Origin: Cytophagales bacterium
GTDB taxonomy: Bacteria > Bacteroidota > Bacteroidia > Cytophagales > Cyclobacteriaceae
Assembly (NCBI GenBank): GCA_022360055.1
Contig: JAKSDO010000237.1
Span: 62,001 to 126,000 of the forward strand
Direction: 5' to 3'
Length of the DNA: 64,000 nt
How positions within the stretch are numbered: the first letter of the stretch is position 1; each line of letters opens with the position of its first letter. Under the pieces are notes generated by a model. The model saw only the letters and a list, made by a program, of their open reading frames with translations, made no database searches and was not told the origin of the DNA. Shown one piece after another: positions 38,132-47,990 of this stretch. Made by a program: the position numbers and the translations under genes.

Positions 38132-38178
38132 GTACAACAATTTTTATTACCTCCCCCTGAGACATTCAGAGGTTTAAA

Positions 38179-39105
38179 TTATACTTCCAGTAAATCATTG
38201 ACTTTGCCAACTCCTTCGGCACTGGAAGCCAGCTTTTGCTTCTCGGCGTCGGACAAGGAAATTTCAACGATTTTTTCGATTCCGTTGCTGCCTATTATAC
38301 AAGGCACACCCAAAGAGATATCATTCAACCCATATTCACCTTCCAACAAAGCAGAGCACGGGAACATCTTTTTAGAATCCAATGCAATAGCTTTCACCAA
38401 CTCCGAAACGGCTGCTCCCGGCGCGTACCAGGCGCTTGTTCCCAAAAGTTTTGTCAACGTAGCGCCCCCTACCTTAGTGGCTTCCACTACTTCACTCATT
38501 TTTTCCGCTGATAAAAACTCGGAAACAGGGACACTGTTTCGAACCGCTTTTTCAATTAAAGGAACCATACCTGTGTCGCTGTGTCCTCCGATAACCATAC
38601 CTTCTACATCTGATTGCGGACAATCCAGGGCTTCGGCCAATCTATATTTGAATCTGGCACTATCAAGCGCTCCACCCATACCGATAATACGATTTTTTGG
38701 TAACCCGGTAGCTTTGTGGGCCAGGTATGCCATGGTATCCATTGGGTTACTTACCACAATAAGGATTACATCCGGCGAATGCTTGATGAGATTTTCGGAT
38801 ACAGTTTTCACAATTCCCGCATTAATTCCGATAAGCTCTTCTCGAGTCATCCCCGGCTTTCTCGGAATACCACTTGTAATGACCGCAACATCGCTATTGG
38901 CTGTTTTAGTGTAGTCATTTGTCGTACCCGTAATGGTCGAGTCAAATCCATTGAGGGATGCAGTCTGCATCAAATCCATCGCCTTGCCCTCGGCAAATCC
39001 TTCCTTGATATCGACTAATACGATTTCATCTGCAAAATCTTTGATTGCCATATATTCAGCACAACTTGCACCTACTGCTCCAGCTCCTACTACTGTAATT
39101 TTCAT
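38179..39105 (-). CDS. mdh: Malate dehydrogenase
   Basis: Interconverts malate and oxaloacetate with NAD+ in the TCA cycle. The 308-residue protein belongs to the lactate-dehydrogenase-like MDH class: NAD-binding VGAGAVGASCAEY at 5-17, the aspartate at the end of beta-2 (LVDIKEG) that selects NAD, the substrate arginines in SGIPRKPGMTREEL, the Asn in VVSNPMD and the catalytic His in MVIGGHSDTGMVP near residue 172. The start at 39105 is unambiguous. Confidence 0.97.
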   Translation of the reverse strand: MKITVVGAGAVGASCAEYMAIKDFADEIVLVDIKEGFAEGKAMDLMQTASLNGFDSTITGTTNDYTKTANSDVAVITSGIPRKPGMTREELIGINAGIVKTVSENLIKHSPDVILIVVSNPMDTMAYLAHKATGLPKNRIIGMGGALDSARFKYRLAEALDCPQSDVEGMVIGGHSDTGMVPLIEKAVRNSVPVSEFLSAEKMSEVVEATKVGGATLTKLLGTSAWYAPGAAVSELVKAIALDSKKMFPCSALLEGEYGLNDISLGVPCIIGSNGIEKIVEISLSDAEKQKLASSAEGVGKVNDLLEV

Positions 39106-39219
39106 AATAATTTCTCTTTTTTTAAGTTGATGAAATGTTCAAAAAATGAGGCCGCAAGGTACCAAATTCGCCAGATATAGGAAAGCAACTTTCAGATATT
39201 TTCGGAATAATATCCGGAC

Positions 39220-39738
39220 TTAATTTTTATATACCTGGCTGAGATTAAACAAACCCATTGAAGATCTGTACCCTTTAAAAAGATTGACCATAAAATCGTT
39301 GTAGAGCTCGGCCAGAGACTCGGTCATTTTTGTTTTAATATTGGAATGGCCCTCGAAAATTTCATGGATATTTACCTTCGGCAAAACGTATAATTCAGCC
39401 CTTTCAGAATGAATAATGGCCGTGTAAACTCTGTTGGACTCCGAAAGCAACGAACTCTCGCCAAAGGCTCCGCCGGATTTGATTACGGAAAGCAATTCAA
39501 ATTCTTCTTCCACATCAATATTTATGGAAACTTTCCCACTTTTCACAAGATACAGCGCATTGCCGGGATCATTTCTGAAAAATACGACTTCATCCATTTT
39601 GTATTCCCGCAAATAGAAGTACGGCAGGAAATAGGACATTTCCTTATAATTCAATTGCTCGAACAATTTGATTCTCGAGAGAAACCGGAAGGTGTTCAAT
39701 TCTTTTTGGGTATAGGACTTTTTGAACGGATTAATCAT
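39220..39738 (-). CDS. Cyclic-nucleotide-binding domain protein without HTH
   Basis: A 172-residue protein with one cyclic-nucleotide-binding fold (about 20-135) and no DNA-binding domain after it; the last ~35 residues are helical. The phosphate-binding cassette reads GGAFGESSLLSESNRVYTA, with the conserved Gly-Glu and Arg. It may bind cAMP or cGMP or merely keep the fold. The start overlaps the tilS stop by eight bases, so the two are co-translated, though a functional link to tRNA modification is not obvious. Confidence 0.87.
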   Translation of the reverse strand: MINPFKKSYTQKELNTFRFLSRIKLFEQLNYKEMSYFLPYFYLREYKMDEVVFFRNDPGNALYLVKSGKVSINIDVEEEFELLSVIKSGGAFGESSLLSESNRVYTAIIHSERAELYVLPKVNIHEIFEGHSNIKTKMTESLAELYNDFMVNLFKGYRSSMGLFNLSQVYKN

Positions 39739-41059
39739 TTTTAAAGCAAATCTTGTATACTCTTTTCGTCTGTTTGGTAATTTTATATCGATCGTCTATC
39801 CTTAATCCCACTACCCAAACTATGTGATTCCCGGATAAAAGGACCAAAACTTGGTCCTTCAAGTTTAAAGGAATTTTATTATCAATCATAAAATCGCTGA
39901 GCTTTTTTTTATGCTTCATCCCGAGCGGATGAAACCTGTCGCCAGGCTCCCAGGCCCTTATTTTAAGTGGGAACTCCAGTTTGTCAAAATCCATGTAGGC
40001 GATATTCGCGTCTCCGGCAAATTCGCTGATTGATTCATCAATACGCTCAAAAAAAAACTCGAATGGGGCTTTCTGAACAGATTTGGTTTCCTTACCAATT
40101 AACAGTTCGCTTATTCTCTCAAATCTTGGGGTTGACAAATATAAATAGCGGCGATCGATAACAAGTCGAAACCGATGGGATAAAAAAGTCTTCCCCGGCT
40201 GCCCCTCCATCGAAATAATCATGTTCTTAATCTGATGGAAATTAAATCCAAAATCTTCGAGCACTTCGAACAAAACGATTTTGGAGTCGGGTATCGAGGC
40301 AATCTTTTTAATATCGATCCTGAATCCTCCGCTTGTTTTTTCAAGCAACTCCCGCTTGTGTTGATCTATCACTTCCCGATAAATCCTGTCGGCATACGCA
40401 ATTTTTTCCATAGAATAGGAATAGGTTTCTTCCAGGCTGGGGTTTATTTTTTTCAATTGCGGAATTACTTTGTGCCTGATCAGGTTTCGGCTGTACCTCG
40501 TCGACTGATTTGACCGGTCTTCGCGCCACGAAAGGTTATTTTCTGTTGCGTATTCGAAAATCATCTTCCTGGTCGCGAACATTAACGGACGTATATAGCA
40601 CTCGCTTTTCGGAGAAATGCCTTTCAGACCGGAAATACCTGTGCCCTTTGTCAGGTTAAAAAGGGTGGTCTCGATGGAATCATTTAAATGATGGGCGGTT
40701 GCTATATATGGATATCCTTCTTCTTCCAATAGCTTTTCAAACCAGGCCCTTCGCAAATGCCTTGCCGCCATCTGAATGGATATCCCTTTGCTTTTGGCAT
40801 GTTTTTCGGTTTCAAATGATTTCCGGTAAAACGGAACAATTAAGTTTATCGCCGTATCCTCCACCAGTTTTTGATCGCTATCGGATTCGGAACCTCTCAA
40901 CATAAAATTACAATGAGCAATGGCAAAATTGAATTTTGCTCTATTGAAAAGGTCGAGCAACACCATCGAATCCACACCTCCGCTCACGGCTAATAGTATT
41001 TTTTCTTCACGATGGAACAATTTTTGCTCCTGTATGAAACTCAATAGTTTGTTTACCAT
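39731..41059 (-). CDS. tilS: tRNA(Ile)-lysidine synthetase
   Basis: Attaches lysine to C34 of tRNA-Ile2 so that it reads AUA. The 442-residue protein has the PP-loop SGGVDSMVLLD near residue 26, HLNDSIETTLFNL with the catalytic region near 110, a TilS substrate-binding middle domain and a C-terminal domain (WEPGDRFHPLGMKHKKKLSDFMIDNKIP) typical of the family. I chose the ATG at 41059; a frame 60 bases longer exists. It is divergent from the ostA-like gene with 40 bp between the starts. Confidence 0.95.
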   Translation of the reverse strand: MVNKLLSFIQEQKLFHREEKILLAVSGGVDSMVLLDLFNRAKFNFAIAHCNFMLRGSESDSDQKLVEDTAINLIVPFYRKSFETEKHAKSKGISIQMAARHLRRAWFEKLLEEEGYPYIATAHHLNDSIETTLFNLTKGTGISGLKGISPKSECYIRPLMFATRKMIFEYATENNLSWREDRSNQSTRYSRNLIRHKVIPQLKKINPSLEETYSYSMEKIAYADRIYREVIDQHKRELLEKTSGGFRIDIKKIASIPDSKIVLFEVLEDFGFNFHQIKNMIISMEGQPGKTFLSHRFRLVIDRRYLYLSTPRFERISELLIGKETKSVQKAPFEFFFERIDESISEFAGDANIAYMDFDKLEFPLKIRAWEPGDRFHPLGMKHKKKLSDFMIDNKIPLNLKDQVLVLLSGNHIVWVVGLRIDDRYKITKQTKRVYKICFKND

Positions 41060-41099
41060 AATTCCATAAAGGTAATTTTCACTAGATTTGCAGCGAAAA

Positions 41100-42794
41100 A
41101 TGACTGAATTGAAACGCACAATAAAGGTAACATATGTTTTTTTAATATTGCACAGTCTGATCTCTTTGCAGTCATTGGCGCAATCTCCGGATAAACTTGA
41201 ATATGAAGCTCAATCGCTTGAAGGAGTCAAAAAGGATGGAGAAGATTATAAGAAACTAACCGGAAATGTAAAGTTTACGCAAAAAAACACCATAATTTAT
41301 TGTGACTCCGCCTTCGCTTACGACAAAACCAACAGTATGGAAGCTTTTGGCAATGTGAAAATTGAAGACCTGGAAGATTCTGTAACCATTACCTCAAATA
41401 AGCTCTTTTACGATGGCAATGGTAAGCTTGCAAAGCTCAGAGGCGATGTTTTATACATCGATGATTCCATACGGCTATATACGGATAACCTCGACTACGA
41501 TATGTCGAATAAGTCGGCAACGTATGTTGGCGGCGGAAAGATCATCGATGGAGTAAATACCCTGGAAAGTATACATGGCAACTACGATACGGAAGGTAAA
41601 ATGATGATTTTCACCGATTCCGTAAAATTGATAAATCCGGACTACACCATGGAATCCAGTGACCTTATATACAATATCGTTACAAAAAAAGCCAGAACGA
41701 ATAGCGAAACGATAATTACCACAAAAGAAGGGCGATCTCTTCGATCGAAAAGAAGCAGTGAATTCGATACGGGGAGGAACACATCCGCATTTCTTATTGG
41801 CGAGGTAGATACGGATAAATATTTTCTAAAGGGCGATGAATTGTTTTTTGACGATAACCTGGGGTCTTATTCGGCAAAAGGGAATGTATATCTTTTGGCT
41901 AAAGAAGACAGTGTCATCATTACGGGTGGAGAGGCTAAATTCTGGCAGGACAGAGGCATTGCTAAAGTCTATGAAGATCCGTTGCTGAAAAAACTGCTGT
42001 CCGGGGATACCCTGTATCTAAGAGCTGATACGCTGGTTTCCATTGATGATAGCCTGGAGGTAAACAAAAGGCTTTTAGCATACGAAAATGTAAAGATTTA
42101 TAAAACGGATATTCAAGGCAAAGCAGATTCAATTGCCTACTATCTTGCCGATTCATCAATTTCCTTCTTTAGGGATCCGATACTTTGGAACGAGGGCAGC
42201 CAGATTACAGCGGACACCATTCATATTCTTGTTAAAGGCGGCACTATTGACCAGCTTCAAACCTCGGCAAATTCTTTCATCATCTCAAAAGATTCGACAA
42301 ACAATTATAACCAAATCAAAGGACGACACATGGTCGCTTTCTTTGAAGGAAAAAGCATCAGAGATGTAGATGTAAATGGCAACGGTGAAAGCATCTATTT
42401 TGTAGCTGAAGAAGAAAATCCAAAAGTCACGATGGGAATGAATCAGATCATTTGCTCCAATATGAAGATTGTGTTTAAAGAAAACCAGGTCAACGATATT
42501 CGGTTTTACACCAACCCCGACGGAAGCTTTATTCCTCCCCATGAGCTCGAAGACGATGAGAAGCAACTGGAAGGTTTTGCCTGGAGAATCAATGAACGCC
42601 CGACCAAAAAAGGAATACTGATCAAACCTTTGGAATTGCAGCTTTTGTCGGACGAGGAAGCTGCAGCTCAGGGAGCATTTGAACAAAGTGACAGCAATGA
42701 GAAGCTTAAAAAAATGATGGAAGAAAACATAGATACGGACAGGATCAAAGAACAACTCGTAGAGCCGACCCGGGAGCTCAAAAATCAGAAGTAA
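41100..42794 (+). CDS. OstA-like (LptA/LptD N-terminal-type) envelope protein
   Basis: A 564-residue exported protein (signal peptide ending near SLAQS). Repeated beta-strand pairs of the OstA/LptA type run through it, as in NVKFTQKNTIIYCDSAFAY and GNVKIEDLEDSVTITSNKLFYDG. Proteins of this kind bridge the periplasm in lipopolysaccharide transport. A TAGATTTG -7 box sits at 41083-41090, only ten bases before the ATG at 41100, so the leader would be almost absent. It heads the ostA-bamD-rpoZ-coaBC-DUF4835-recN run common in Bacteroidota. Confidence 0.87.
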   Translation: MTELKRTIKVTYVFLILHSLISLQSLAQSPDKLEYEAQSLEGVKKDGEDYKKLTGNVKFTQKNTIIYCDSAFAYDKTNSMEAFGNVKIEDLEDSVTITSNKLFYDGNGKLAKLRGDVLYIDDSIRLYTDNLDYDMSNKSATYVGGGKIIDGVNTLESIHGNYDTEGKMMIFTDSVKLINPDYTMESSDLIYNIVTKKARTNSETIITTKEGRSLRSKRSSEFDTGRNTSAFLIGEVDTDKYFLKGDELFFDDNLGSYSAKGNVYLLAKEDSVIITGGEAKFWQDRGIAKVYEDPLLKKLLSGDTLYLRADTLVSIDDSLEVNKRLLAYENVKIYKTDIQGKADSIAYYLADSSISFFRDPILWNEGSQITADTIHILVKGGTIDQLQTSANSFIISKDSTNNYNQIKGRHMVAFFEGKSIRDVDVNGNGESIYFVAEEENPKVTMGMNQIICSNMKIVFKENQVNDIRFYTNPDGSFIPPHELEDDEKQLEGFAWRINERPTKKGILIKPLELQLLSDEEAAAQGAFEQSDSNEKLKKMMEENIDTDRIKEQLVEPTRELKNQK

Positions 42795-42842
42795 TTGTGG
42801 TTGTTAAAAAATGTTAAATGCCAATTCATCTGGCAAATAAAA

Positions 42843-42873
42843 TTGTTTATTAGTCGTTACACGATTATATTTG
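42843..42873 (+). promoter_or_regulatory. bamD promoter
   Basis: A TTG at 42843-42845, 20 bases, then TATATTTG at 42866-42873, matching the Bacteroidota consensus. The bamD ATG is at 42881, leaving a very short leader. Confidence 0.65.
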
Positions 42874-42880
42874 CAGGCTC

Positions 42881-43696
42881 ATGATGAAAAACGCGATTAT
42901 ATTTTCGTTAATTCTTTCACTATTAGTGTTTTACACTGGGTGCTCTAAATTTAGAAAAATCCAAAAAAGCGATGATTGGAAGCTGAAATATGACGCTGCA
43001 CTGGATTATTATGAAAATAAAGATTATTACAGAGCGGTAATCTTGTTTGATCAGATAATGCCTTATATACGGGGAAGCGCAGAGGCAGAATTGGTACAAT
43101 TCTATTATGCCTATGCCCATTATTACCAGAAGCAGTATCTGTTGTCTTCTCATTATTTCAAGAATTTTCACGATACCTATAATAGAAGCGAATACGCAGA
43201 AGAGGCGTATTATATGTATGGCTACTCGCTGTACAAACAATCGCCGGCATATAATCTGGAGCAATCCAGCACTGTTGAAGCAATCACTGCAATTCAGACA
43301 TTCCTGAACAGGTATCCAAACAGTGAATATAGAACGGAAGCCATAAACATTCAGGCAGAACTTCGATTGAAACTAGAGAAAAAAGCATTTGAGAATGCCA
43401 AACTGTATTATACACTTGGTCGATTGAGTTCGGCACTGATCGCTCTGGACAATTTTTTGAAAGACTATCCTGATTCCATATTAGGAGAAGATGCCCAATA
43501 CCTTATTGTGGAGGCCTCTTATAAATATGCAAAAGCAAGTATCCCTTCAAAACAGAAGGAAAGATATTACGATTGCATCGAGCATTATGAAGAATTTATT
43601 GATAACTATCCGGGAAGTAAATATCTCAAATCTATTCAAAATTTTTATTCGAATAGCATTGGCGAAATAGAAAAATTAACAGAAGAAACATTATAA
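42881..43696 (+). CDS. bamD: Outer-membrane assembly lipoprotein BamD
   Basis: A 271-residue lipoprotein (lipobox FYTGC, Cys21) of the BAM complex that folds beta-barrels into the outer membrane. Five tetratricopeptide-like helix pairs are recognisable: DAALDYYENKDYYRAVILFDQI, then YAYAHYYQKQYLLSSHYFKNF, and so on to FIDNYPGSKYLK near residue 250. It begins with tandem ATG codons at 42881 and 42884. The next gene, rpoZ, starts nine bases after its stop. Confidence 0.93.
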   Translation: MMKNAIIFSLILSLLVFYTGCSKFRKIQKSDDWKLKYDAALDYYENKDYYRAVILFDQIMPYIRGSAEAELVQFYYAYAHYYQKQYLLSSHYFKNFHDTYNRSEYAEEAYYMYGYSLYKQSPAYNLEQSSTVEAITAIQTFLNRYPNSEYRTEAINIQAELRLKLEKKAFENAKLYYTLGRLSSALIALDNFLKDYPDSILGEDAQYLIVEASYKYAKASIPSKQKERYYDCIEHYEEFIDNYPGSKYLKSIQNFYSNSIGEIEKLTEETL

Positions 43697-43704
43697 ATAA
43701 AATT

Positions 43705-44028
43705 ATGGCTGCAGATCCGTCAATAATTACACGAGACTTAAACCAACTCGCAAAAGACACTGAAAATATCTACGAGTCGGTTTCAATTATTTCGAAAAGA
43801 GCGCGCCAGATTTCAGCAAAAGTAAAAGAAGAATTAAGCGCCAAACTTGCAGAGTTCGCTACTACAGTTGATAATTTGGAAGAAATTTTCGAAAACAGAG
43901 AACAAATTGAAATTTCCAGGTTTTATGAAAGAATGCCAAAATCGACGATTGTGGCGGCCGAAGAATTCCTCGAGGGAGAATTAAGCTATAGATACCCGGA
44001 AATAGAAGAAAGCCAGGATTTTTATTAG
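43705..44028 (+). CDS. rpoZ: DNA-directed RNA polymerase omega subunit
   Basis: A 107-residue acidic protein of the Bacteroidota omega type. The core helix ENIYESVSIISKRARQISAKVKEEL (read in part) is the conserved omega/Rpb6 segment that wraps the C-terminus of beta-prime. The tail is more acidic than in Proteobacteria. It is placed between bamD and coaBC, the standard order in this phylum, and is transcribed with them. Confidence 0.9.
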   Translation: MAADPSIITRDLNQLAKDTENIYESVSIISKRARQISAKVKEELSAKLAEFATTVDNLEEIFENREQIEISRFYERMPKSTIVAAEEFLEGELSYRYPEIEESQDFY

Positions 44029-44036
44029 AGTAAATT

Positions 44037-45239
44037 ATGCTCCGCGGAAAAAACATTTTGGTCGGAGTCACAGGAAGTATAGCTGCGTATAAATCCGCGA
44101 TACTTATTAGATCCCTCGTTAAGGAAGGCGCTCATGTCAAGGTAGTGATGACACCATCCGCAACGGATTTCATCAGTCCGCTCACGCTGTCAACACTTTC
44201 TAAAAATCCTGTAAACCTTGATTTTTTCAACTCCAACTCGGGCGAATGGGCGAGTCATGTGGAGCTTGGGCTATGGGCCGATCTATACCTTATCGCACCG
44301 GCAACTGCAAATACCATCGCCAAATTTGCCAATGGAATCTGTGAAGATCTGCTGGCCGCAGTATATCTCTCGGCAAAATGTCCCGTATTTATAGCGCCGG
44401 CCATGGATCTCGATATGTATCGGCATCCGGCAACAAACAAGAACATTGAAATTCTCAGAGATTTTGGCAACGCCATTATCGATGCGGATCATGGAGAGCT
44501 CGCAAGCGGTTTGATCGGTGAAGGAAGAATGGCTGAGCCGGAGCAAATCATTCGGATATTAAATTCGTTTTTTAGCGGGGATCAACCGTTGAAAGGAAAA
44601 AAAGCGTTGGTTACTGCCGGACCAACGCACGAAGCGATCGATCCTGTTCGGTTTATCGGAAACCATTCCAGCGGAAAGATGGGATTTGCGATCGCCGAAG
44701 AGCTGGCTGACCAAGGGGCCGAGGTTACGCTTATTAGCGGCCCTACGCAACAGCAAACTGAGCGTACAAACATTCACACGATAGCCGTGGTTACGGCGGA
44801 GCAAATGCACAAAGAAAGCAGAAGTGTATTTCATGATTCGGAGATCATCGTTCTTGCCGCTGCCGTTGCAGACTACAGACCTGTCATAAGTGCTGCCGAA
44901 AAGATCAAAAAACAGGATCCTTATCTGAATCTTGAACTGGAAAAAACGGTGGATATAGCCGCAACTCTTGGGAAAGAGAAAAAAAATGGTCAATTCATTG
45001 TAGGATTTGCTCTGGAGACGGAAAATGAAGTGGATCACGCGAAAGAGAAAATCAGGAAGAAAAACTTTGACCTGATCGTGTTAAACTCCCTGAAAGATGA
45101 CGGGGCCGGATTTGGCTATAATACGAATAAGGTGACAATCATTGACCGTCGGGAAAAGGTAAAAGCTTTCGGGCTAAAATCAAAAAAGGAAGTTGCCACG
45201 GATATTGTACATGAAATTATTACCAGGATCGATTCGTAA
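44037..45239 (+). CDS. coaBC: Phosphopantothenoylcysteine decarboxylase / ligase
   Basis: Bifunctional coenzyme A enzyme of 400 residues. The N-terminal flavoprotein domain (CoaC, about 1-180) has GVTGSIAAYKSAIL, APATANTIAKFANG and APAMDLDMY; the C-terminal ligase domain (CoaB, about 190-400) has AGPTHEAIDPVRFIGNHSSGKMG and ADYRP. FMN and CTP binding residues look complete. The stop lies inside the DUF4835 gene, whose ATG overlaps by 29 bases. Confidence 0.95.
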   Translation: MLRGKNILVGVTGSIAAYKSAILIRSLVKEGAHVKVVMTPSATDFISPLTLSTLSKNPVNLDFFNSNSGEWASHVELGLWADLYLIAPATANTIAKFANGICEDLLAAVYLSAKCPVFIAPAMDLDMYRHPATNKNIEILRDFGNAIIDADHGELASGLIGEGRMAEPEQIIRILNSFFSGDQPLKGKKALVTAGPTHEAIDPVRFIGNHSSGKMGFAIAEELADQGAEVTLISGPTQQQTERTNIHTIAVVTAEQMHKESRSVFHDSEIIVLAAAVADYRPVISAAEKIKKQDPYLNLELEKTVDIAATLGKEKKNGQFIVGFALETENEVDHAKEKIRKKNFDLIVLNSLKDDGAGFGYNTNKVTIIDRREKVKAFGLKSKKEVATDIVHEIITRIDS

Positions 45240-46131
45240 ACCGGTCACGGCAATACTTGGTATGTTGTGTTCCATTCAATCTATTTGTGCTCAGGAGCTC
45301 AACTGTCAGGTAAAAGTCGATGATACACGCGCCCAAACCACAGACCGTATGGTTTTTCGCGATATGGAGCAGGCGTTTACACGGTTCATGAACGATAGAA
45401 AATGGACTGGTGATACGTATCTGCCACACGAAAGGATCGATTGCAATATCGCCGTTACCATAGAAAGCATGCCGTCGGTAGGATTTTACAATGCCTCCGT
45501 ACAGATACAATCTTCAAGGCCGGTTTATAATACAAATTATTCCACACTCATGTTCAATTTTGCAGATCGTGACTGGCAATTTGCCTATGTGGAATCCACC
45601 CCGCTCGACTTTGGCGATAATGTTTTTACCTCAAACCTGACCTCGATGCTGGCCTTTTACGCCTATGTAATAATTGGGATCTACAAAGATTCCTTTGAGG
45701 AATTTGGCGGTGAAGAACAATTTAAAAAGGCCCTGGATATTGTAAACCTCGCGCAACAATCAGACCGTCCGGGTTGGCAAGCTTTTCAAAGCAACAGGAA
45801 CAGGTACTGGTTGATCGAAAACCTTAATAATCAGGATTTGAGATTGATTCGGAAAGGGATCTACACATATCACCGACTTGCCCTGGATCAACTTGAAAGT
45901 AAACAGGACAACTCCAGATCATTAATTGTAAACGTACTCAAGGATATACAAACTGCCGACAGAAATATCCCGAATAGTATTCTCAAGATCACATTTTTCG
46001 ATGCGAAGAAAAACGAACTGGGAAGCATATTCGAAAAAGGAAATCCCGCCACTAAAAAAGAGGCTTACAACTTATTGGTGAATATAGATCCGAGCAATAC
46101 GGAAAAATACAGAAGCATTATTGGAAATTAA
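45211..46131 (+). CDS. DUF4835 family protein
   Basis: A 306-residue exported protein of the DUF4835 family, restricted to Bacteroidota and of unknown role. A signal peptide ends near SICAQ (residue 25), followed by the conserved start ELNCQVKVDDTRAQTTDR. Later landmarks are LDFGDNVFTSNLTSMLAFYAY and RPGWQAFQSNRNRYWL. The ATG at 45211 overlaps the coaBC end by 29 bases; a TTG at 45193 gives a longer, less typical N-terminus. Confidence 0.9.
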   Translation: MKLLPGSIRKPVTAILGMLCSIQSICAQELNCQVKVDDTRAQTTDRMVFRDMEQAFTRFMNDRKWTGDTYLPHERIDCNIAVTIESMPSVGFYNASVQIQSSRPVYNTNYSTLMFNFADRDWQFAYVESTPLDFGDNVFTSNLTSMLAFYAYVIIGIYKDSFEEFGGEEQFKKALDIVNLAQQSDRPGWQAFQSNRNRYWLIENLNNQDLRLIRKGIYTYHRLALDQLESKQDNSRSLIVNVLKDIQTADRNIPNSILKITFFDAKKNELGSIFEKGNPATKKEAYNLLVNIDPSNTEKYRSIIGN

Positions 46132-46196
46132 TTCTTCCTCTTACTTTTATATTTTATTTAAATCTGATTTAGTATTTTTTACAGACATTATTGCAG

Positions 46197-47852
46197 ATGA
46201 TCAAAGGACTTCTCATAAAGAATTATGCCCTCATTCAAAACCTGCAAATGGATCCTTCCATTCATTTGAGTACGATTACCGGTGAGACAGGAGCCGGAAA
46301 ATCAATAATGCTCGGCGCTTTGGGATTGCTCCTGGGTAACAGGGCGGATACGAAAGTTTTATTTCTGGAGGATCAAAAGTGTATTATTGAGGGAATCTTT
46401 GACATTTCCGCTTACAATTTAAATGCCACTTTTAATCATTTTGAGCTGGATTATCAGGATGAGACCATAATACGTCGGGAAATAAGCCCTTCGGGAAAAT
46501 CCCGCGCATTTGTCAATGATACGCCGGTGACACTGGATATAATGAAAGATATTGGAAAGTATCTGGTGGATATCCATTCGCAGCGCGATACCTACCTCCT
46601 CGGCGCTTCGGGATATCAACTTACAATGATTGACGGATACGCACAAAACCAGGACTTGATTAGAACGTACAAGGCGGTATTTAAAAAATTCAAGAAACAG
46701 GAAAACGAATTCTTTGCACTCAAGGAGCAGGCGGAAGAATTGAGCAAAGAAGCTGATTACAATCATTTTTTGCTTGAAGAGCTTGATGATGCAAACATAA
46801 ACGCAGGGGAACTTGAACATATAGAGGAAGAATTACGGATTATCGAGCATGCCGAAGAAATAAAGGGCAAGCTGTTTGAATGCCTGGAATTGCTGGAAAA
46901 TTCCGAGTATTCGGTAAACTCCGGATTGCAGCAGGTCATCAAAAACATTGCTCAGATCAGTATCTATGCAGCCCATTTCGAACCGCTAAGATCGAGACTT
47001 GAAAGTTGTTTTCATGAGCTTAAAGATATCGCGAAAGAGCTCGAAGACGAAAACCATAAAGTCGAATTTGATAAAAACAGACAGGAAGAAATTCAGGAAC
47101 GCATCGGGTTGATTTATCAACTTCTTCAAAAGCACCATTCCAAAAGTGAATCGGATCTCATGGATGTCAGAGAATCGTTGCGTGCAAAGGTGGACAAAGT
47201 GCAGAATATGGATGAGGAACTGGCTGTTGCCAAAAAAGAGCTGGATCACTTGTCCGGCGAAATGAGTTCAATTGGTGAAAAATTAAGCAAATCAAGGACT
47301 TCGGTATTTGATGAATTCAAGATTGAGCTTGAAAAGCTGCTAAAAGAGTTGGCTATGCCGTTTGCCAGTATAGAAATCATGCATGAGCAGGTATCTCCGA
47401 CTGAAAACGGATTGGATAGAATTTCGGTTTTGTTTAGTGCAAATGCGGGCGTCGCTCCTGACGAATTAAAGAACGCAGCCTCTGGTGGTGAATTCTCCAG
47501 GCTTATGTTTTGCATCAAATATATGCTGATCGGACGCACTTCCCTTCCTACCATTATCTTCGATGAAATCGATACCGGAATCTCGGGAGAAATCGCACTT
47601 AAAATGGTGAAGATGATGAAAGAGATGGCCAAACGTCATCAAGTGATTGCCATTACGCATTTACCCCAGATTGCCGCAAGCGGAGATCGGCATTATTTTG
47701 TCTTTAAAAAAAGTATTGAAGGTAAATCTGTCTCAAAAATCAAACGACTGAGCGAATCGGACCGCATCTCAGAAATTGCTAAAATGATCGGCGGCGATAA
47801 CCCGTCGGAAGCCGCGTTGGAAAACGCCAGGGAGCTGTTAAACAGCCATTAA
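46197..47852 (+). CDS. recN: DNA repair protein RecN
   Basis: SMC-like ATPase of double-strand break repair, 551 residues. The ATP-binding head begins with NYALIQNL and the Walker A GETGAGKSIML near residue 33. A long coiled coil (about 155-365) separates it from the second half with signature SGGEFSRLMFCIK near 430 and Walker B IIFDEIDTGISG. The start is the ATG at 46197; a TTG two codons upstream exists. It ends the conserved ostA-to-recN run. Confidence 0.95.
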   Translation: MIKGLLIKNYALIQNLQMDPSIHLSTITGETGAGKSIMLGALGLLLGNRADTKVLFLEDQKCIIEGIFDISAYNLNATFNHFELDYQDETIIRREISPSGKSRAFVNDTPVTLDIMKDIGKYLVDIHSQRDTYLLGASGYQLTMIDGYAQNQDLIRTYKAVFKKFKKQENEFFALKEQAEELSKEADYNHFLLEELDDANINAGELEHIEEELRIIEHAEEIKGKLFECLELLENSEYSVNSGLQQVIKNIAQISIYAAHFEPLRSRLESCFHELKDIAKELEDENHKVEFDKNRQEEIQERIGLIYQLLQKHHSKSESDLMDVRESLRAKVDKVQNMDEELAVAKKELDHLSGEMSSIGEKLSKSRTSVFDEFKIELEKLLKELAMPFASIEIMHEQVSPTENGLDRISVLFSANAGVAPDELKNAASGGEFSRLMFCIKYMLIGRTSLPTIIFDEIDTGISGEIALKMVKMMKEMAKRHQVIAITHLPQIAASGDRHYFVFKKSIEGKSVSKIKRLSESDRISEIAKMIGGDNPSEAALENARELLNSH

Positions 47853-47912
47853 ATTACCCGCAAAATCATTATATGATTGAAGTCACAATACACCAAAATT
47901 ATTGATATTAAA

Positions 47913-47946
47913 TTGCGCCGTTTTGAAGCAAAAAAACATATATTTG
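47913..47946 (+). promoter_or_regulatory. Flavodoxin promoter
   Basis: A TTG at 47913-47915, 23 bases, then TATATTTG at 47939-47946, fits the Bacteroidota promoter pattern. The flavodoxin ATG at 47991 follows after a ~45-base leader. Confidence 0.55.
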
Positions 47947-47990
47947 TTTTTGGTATTAGAATTTTGATCAATTTTTAACAATAAAATATT

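Noticed and set aside
38198-38914. Long plus-strand frame opposite mdh (238 codons)
   Set aside because: It is antisense to a clearly conserved malate dehydrogenase and shows no family resemblance; a shadow frame.
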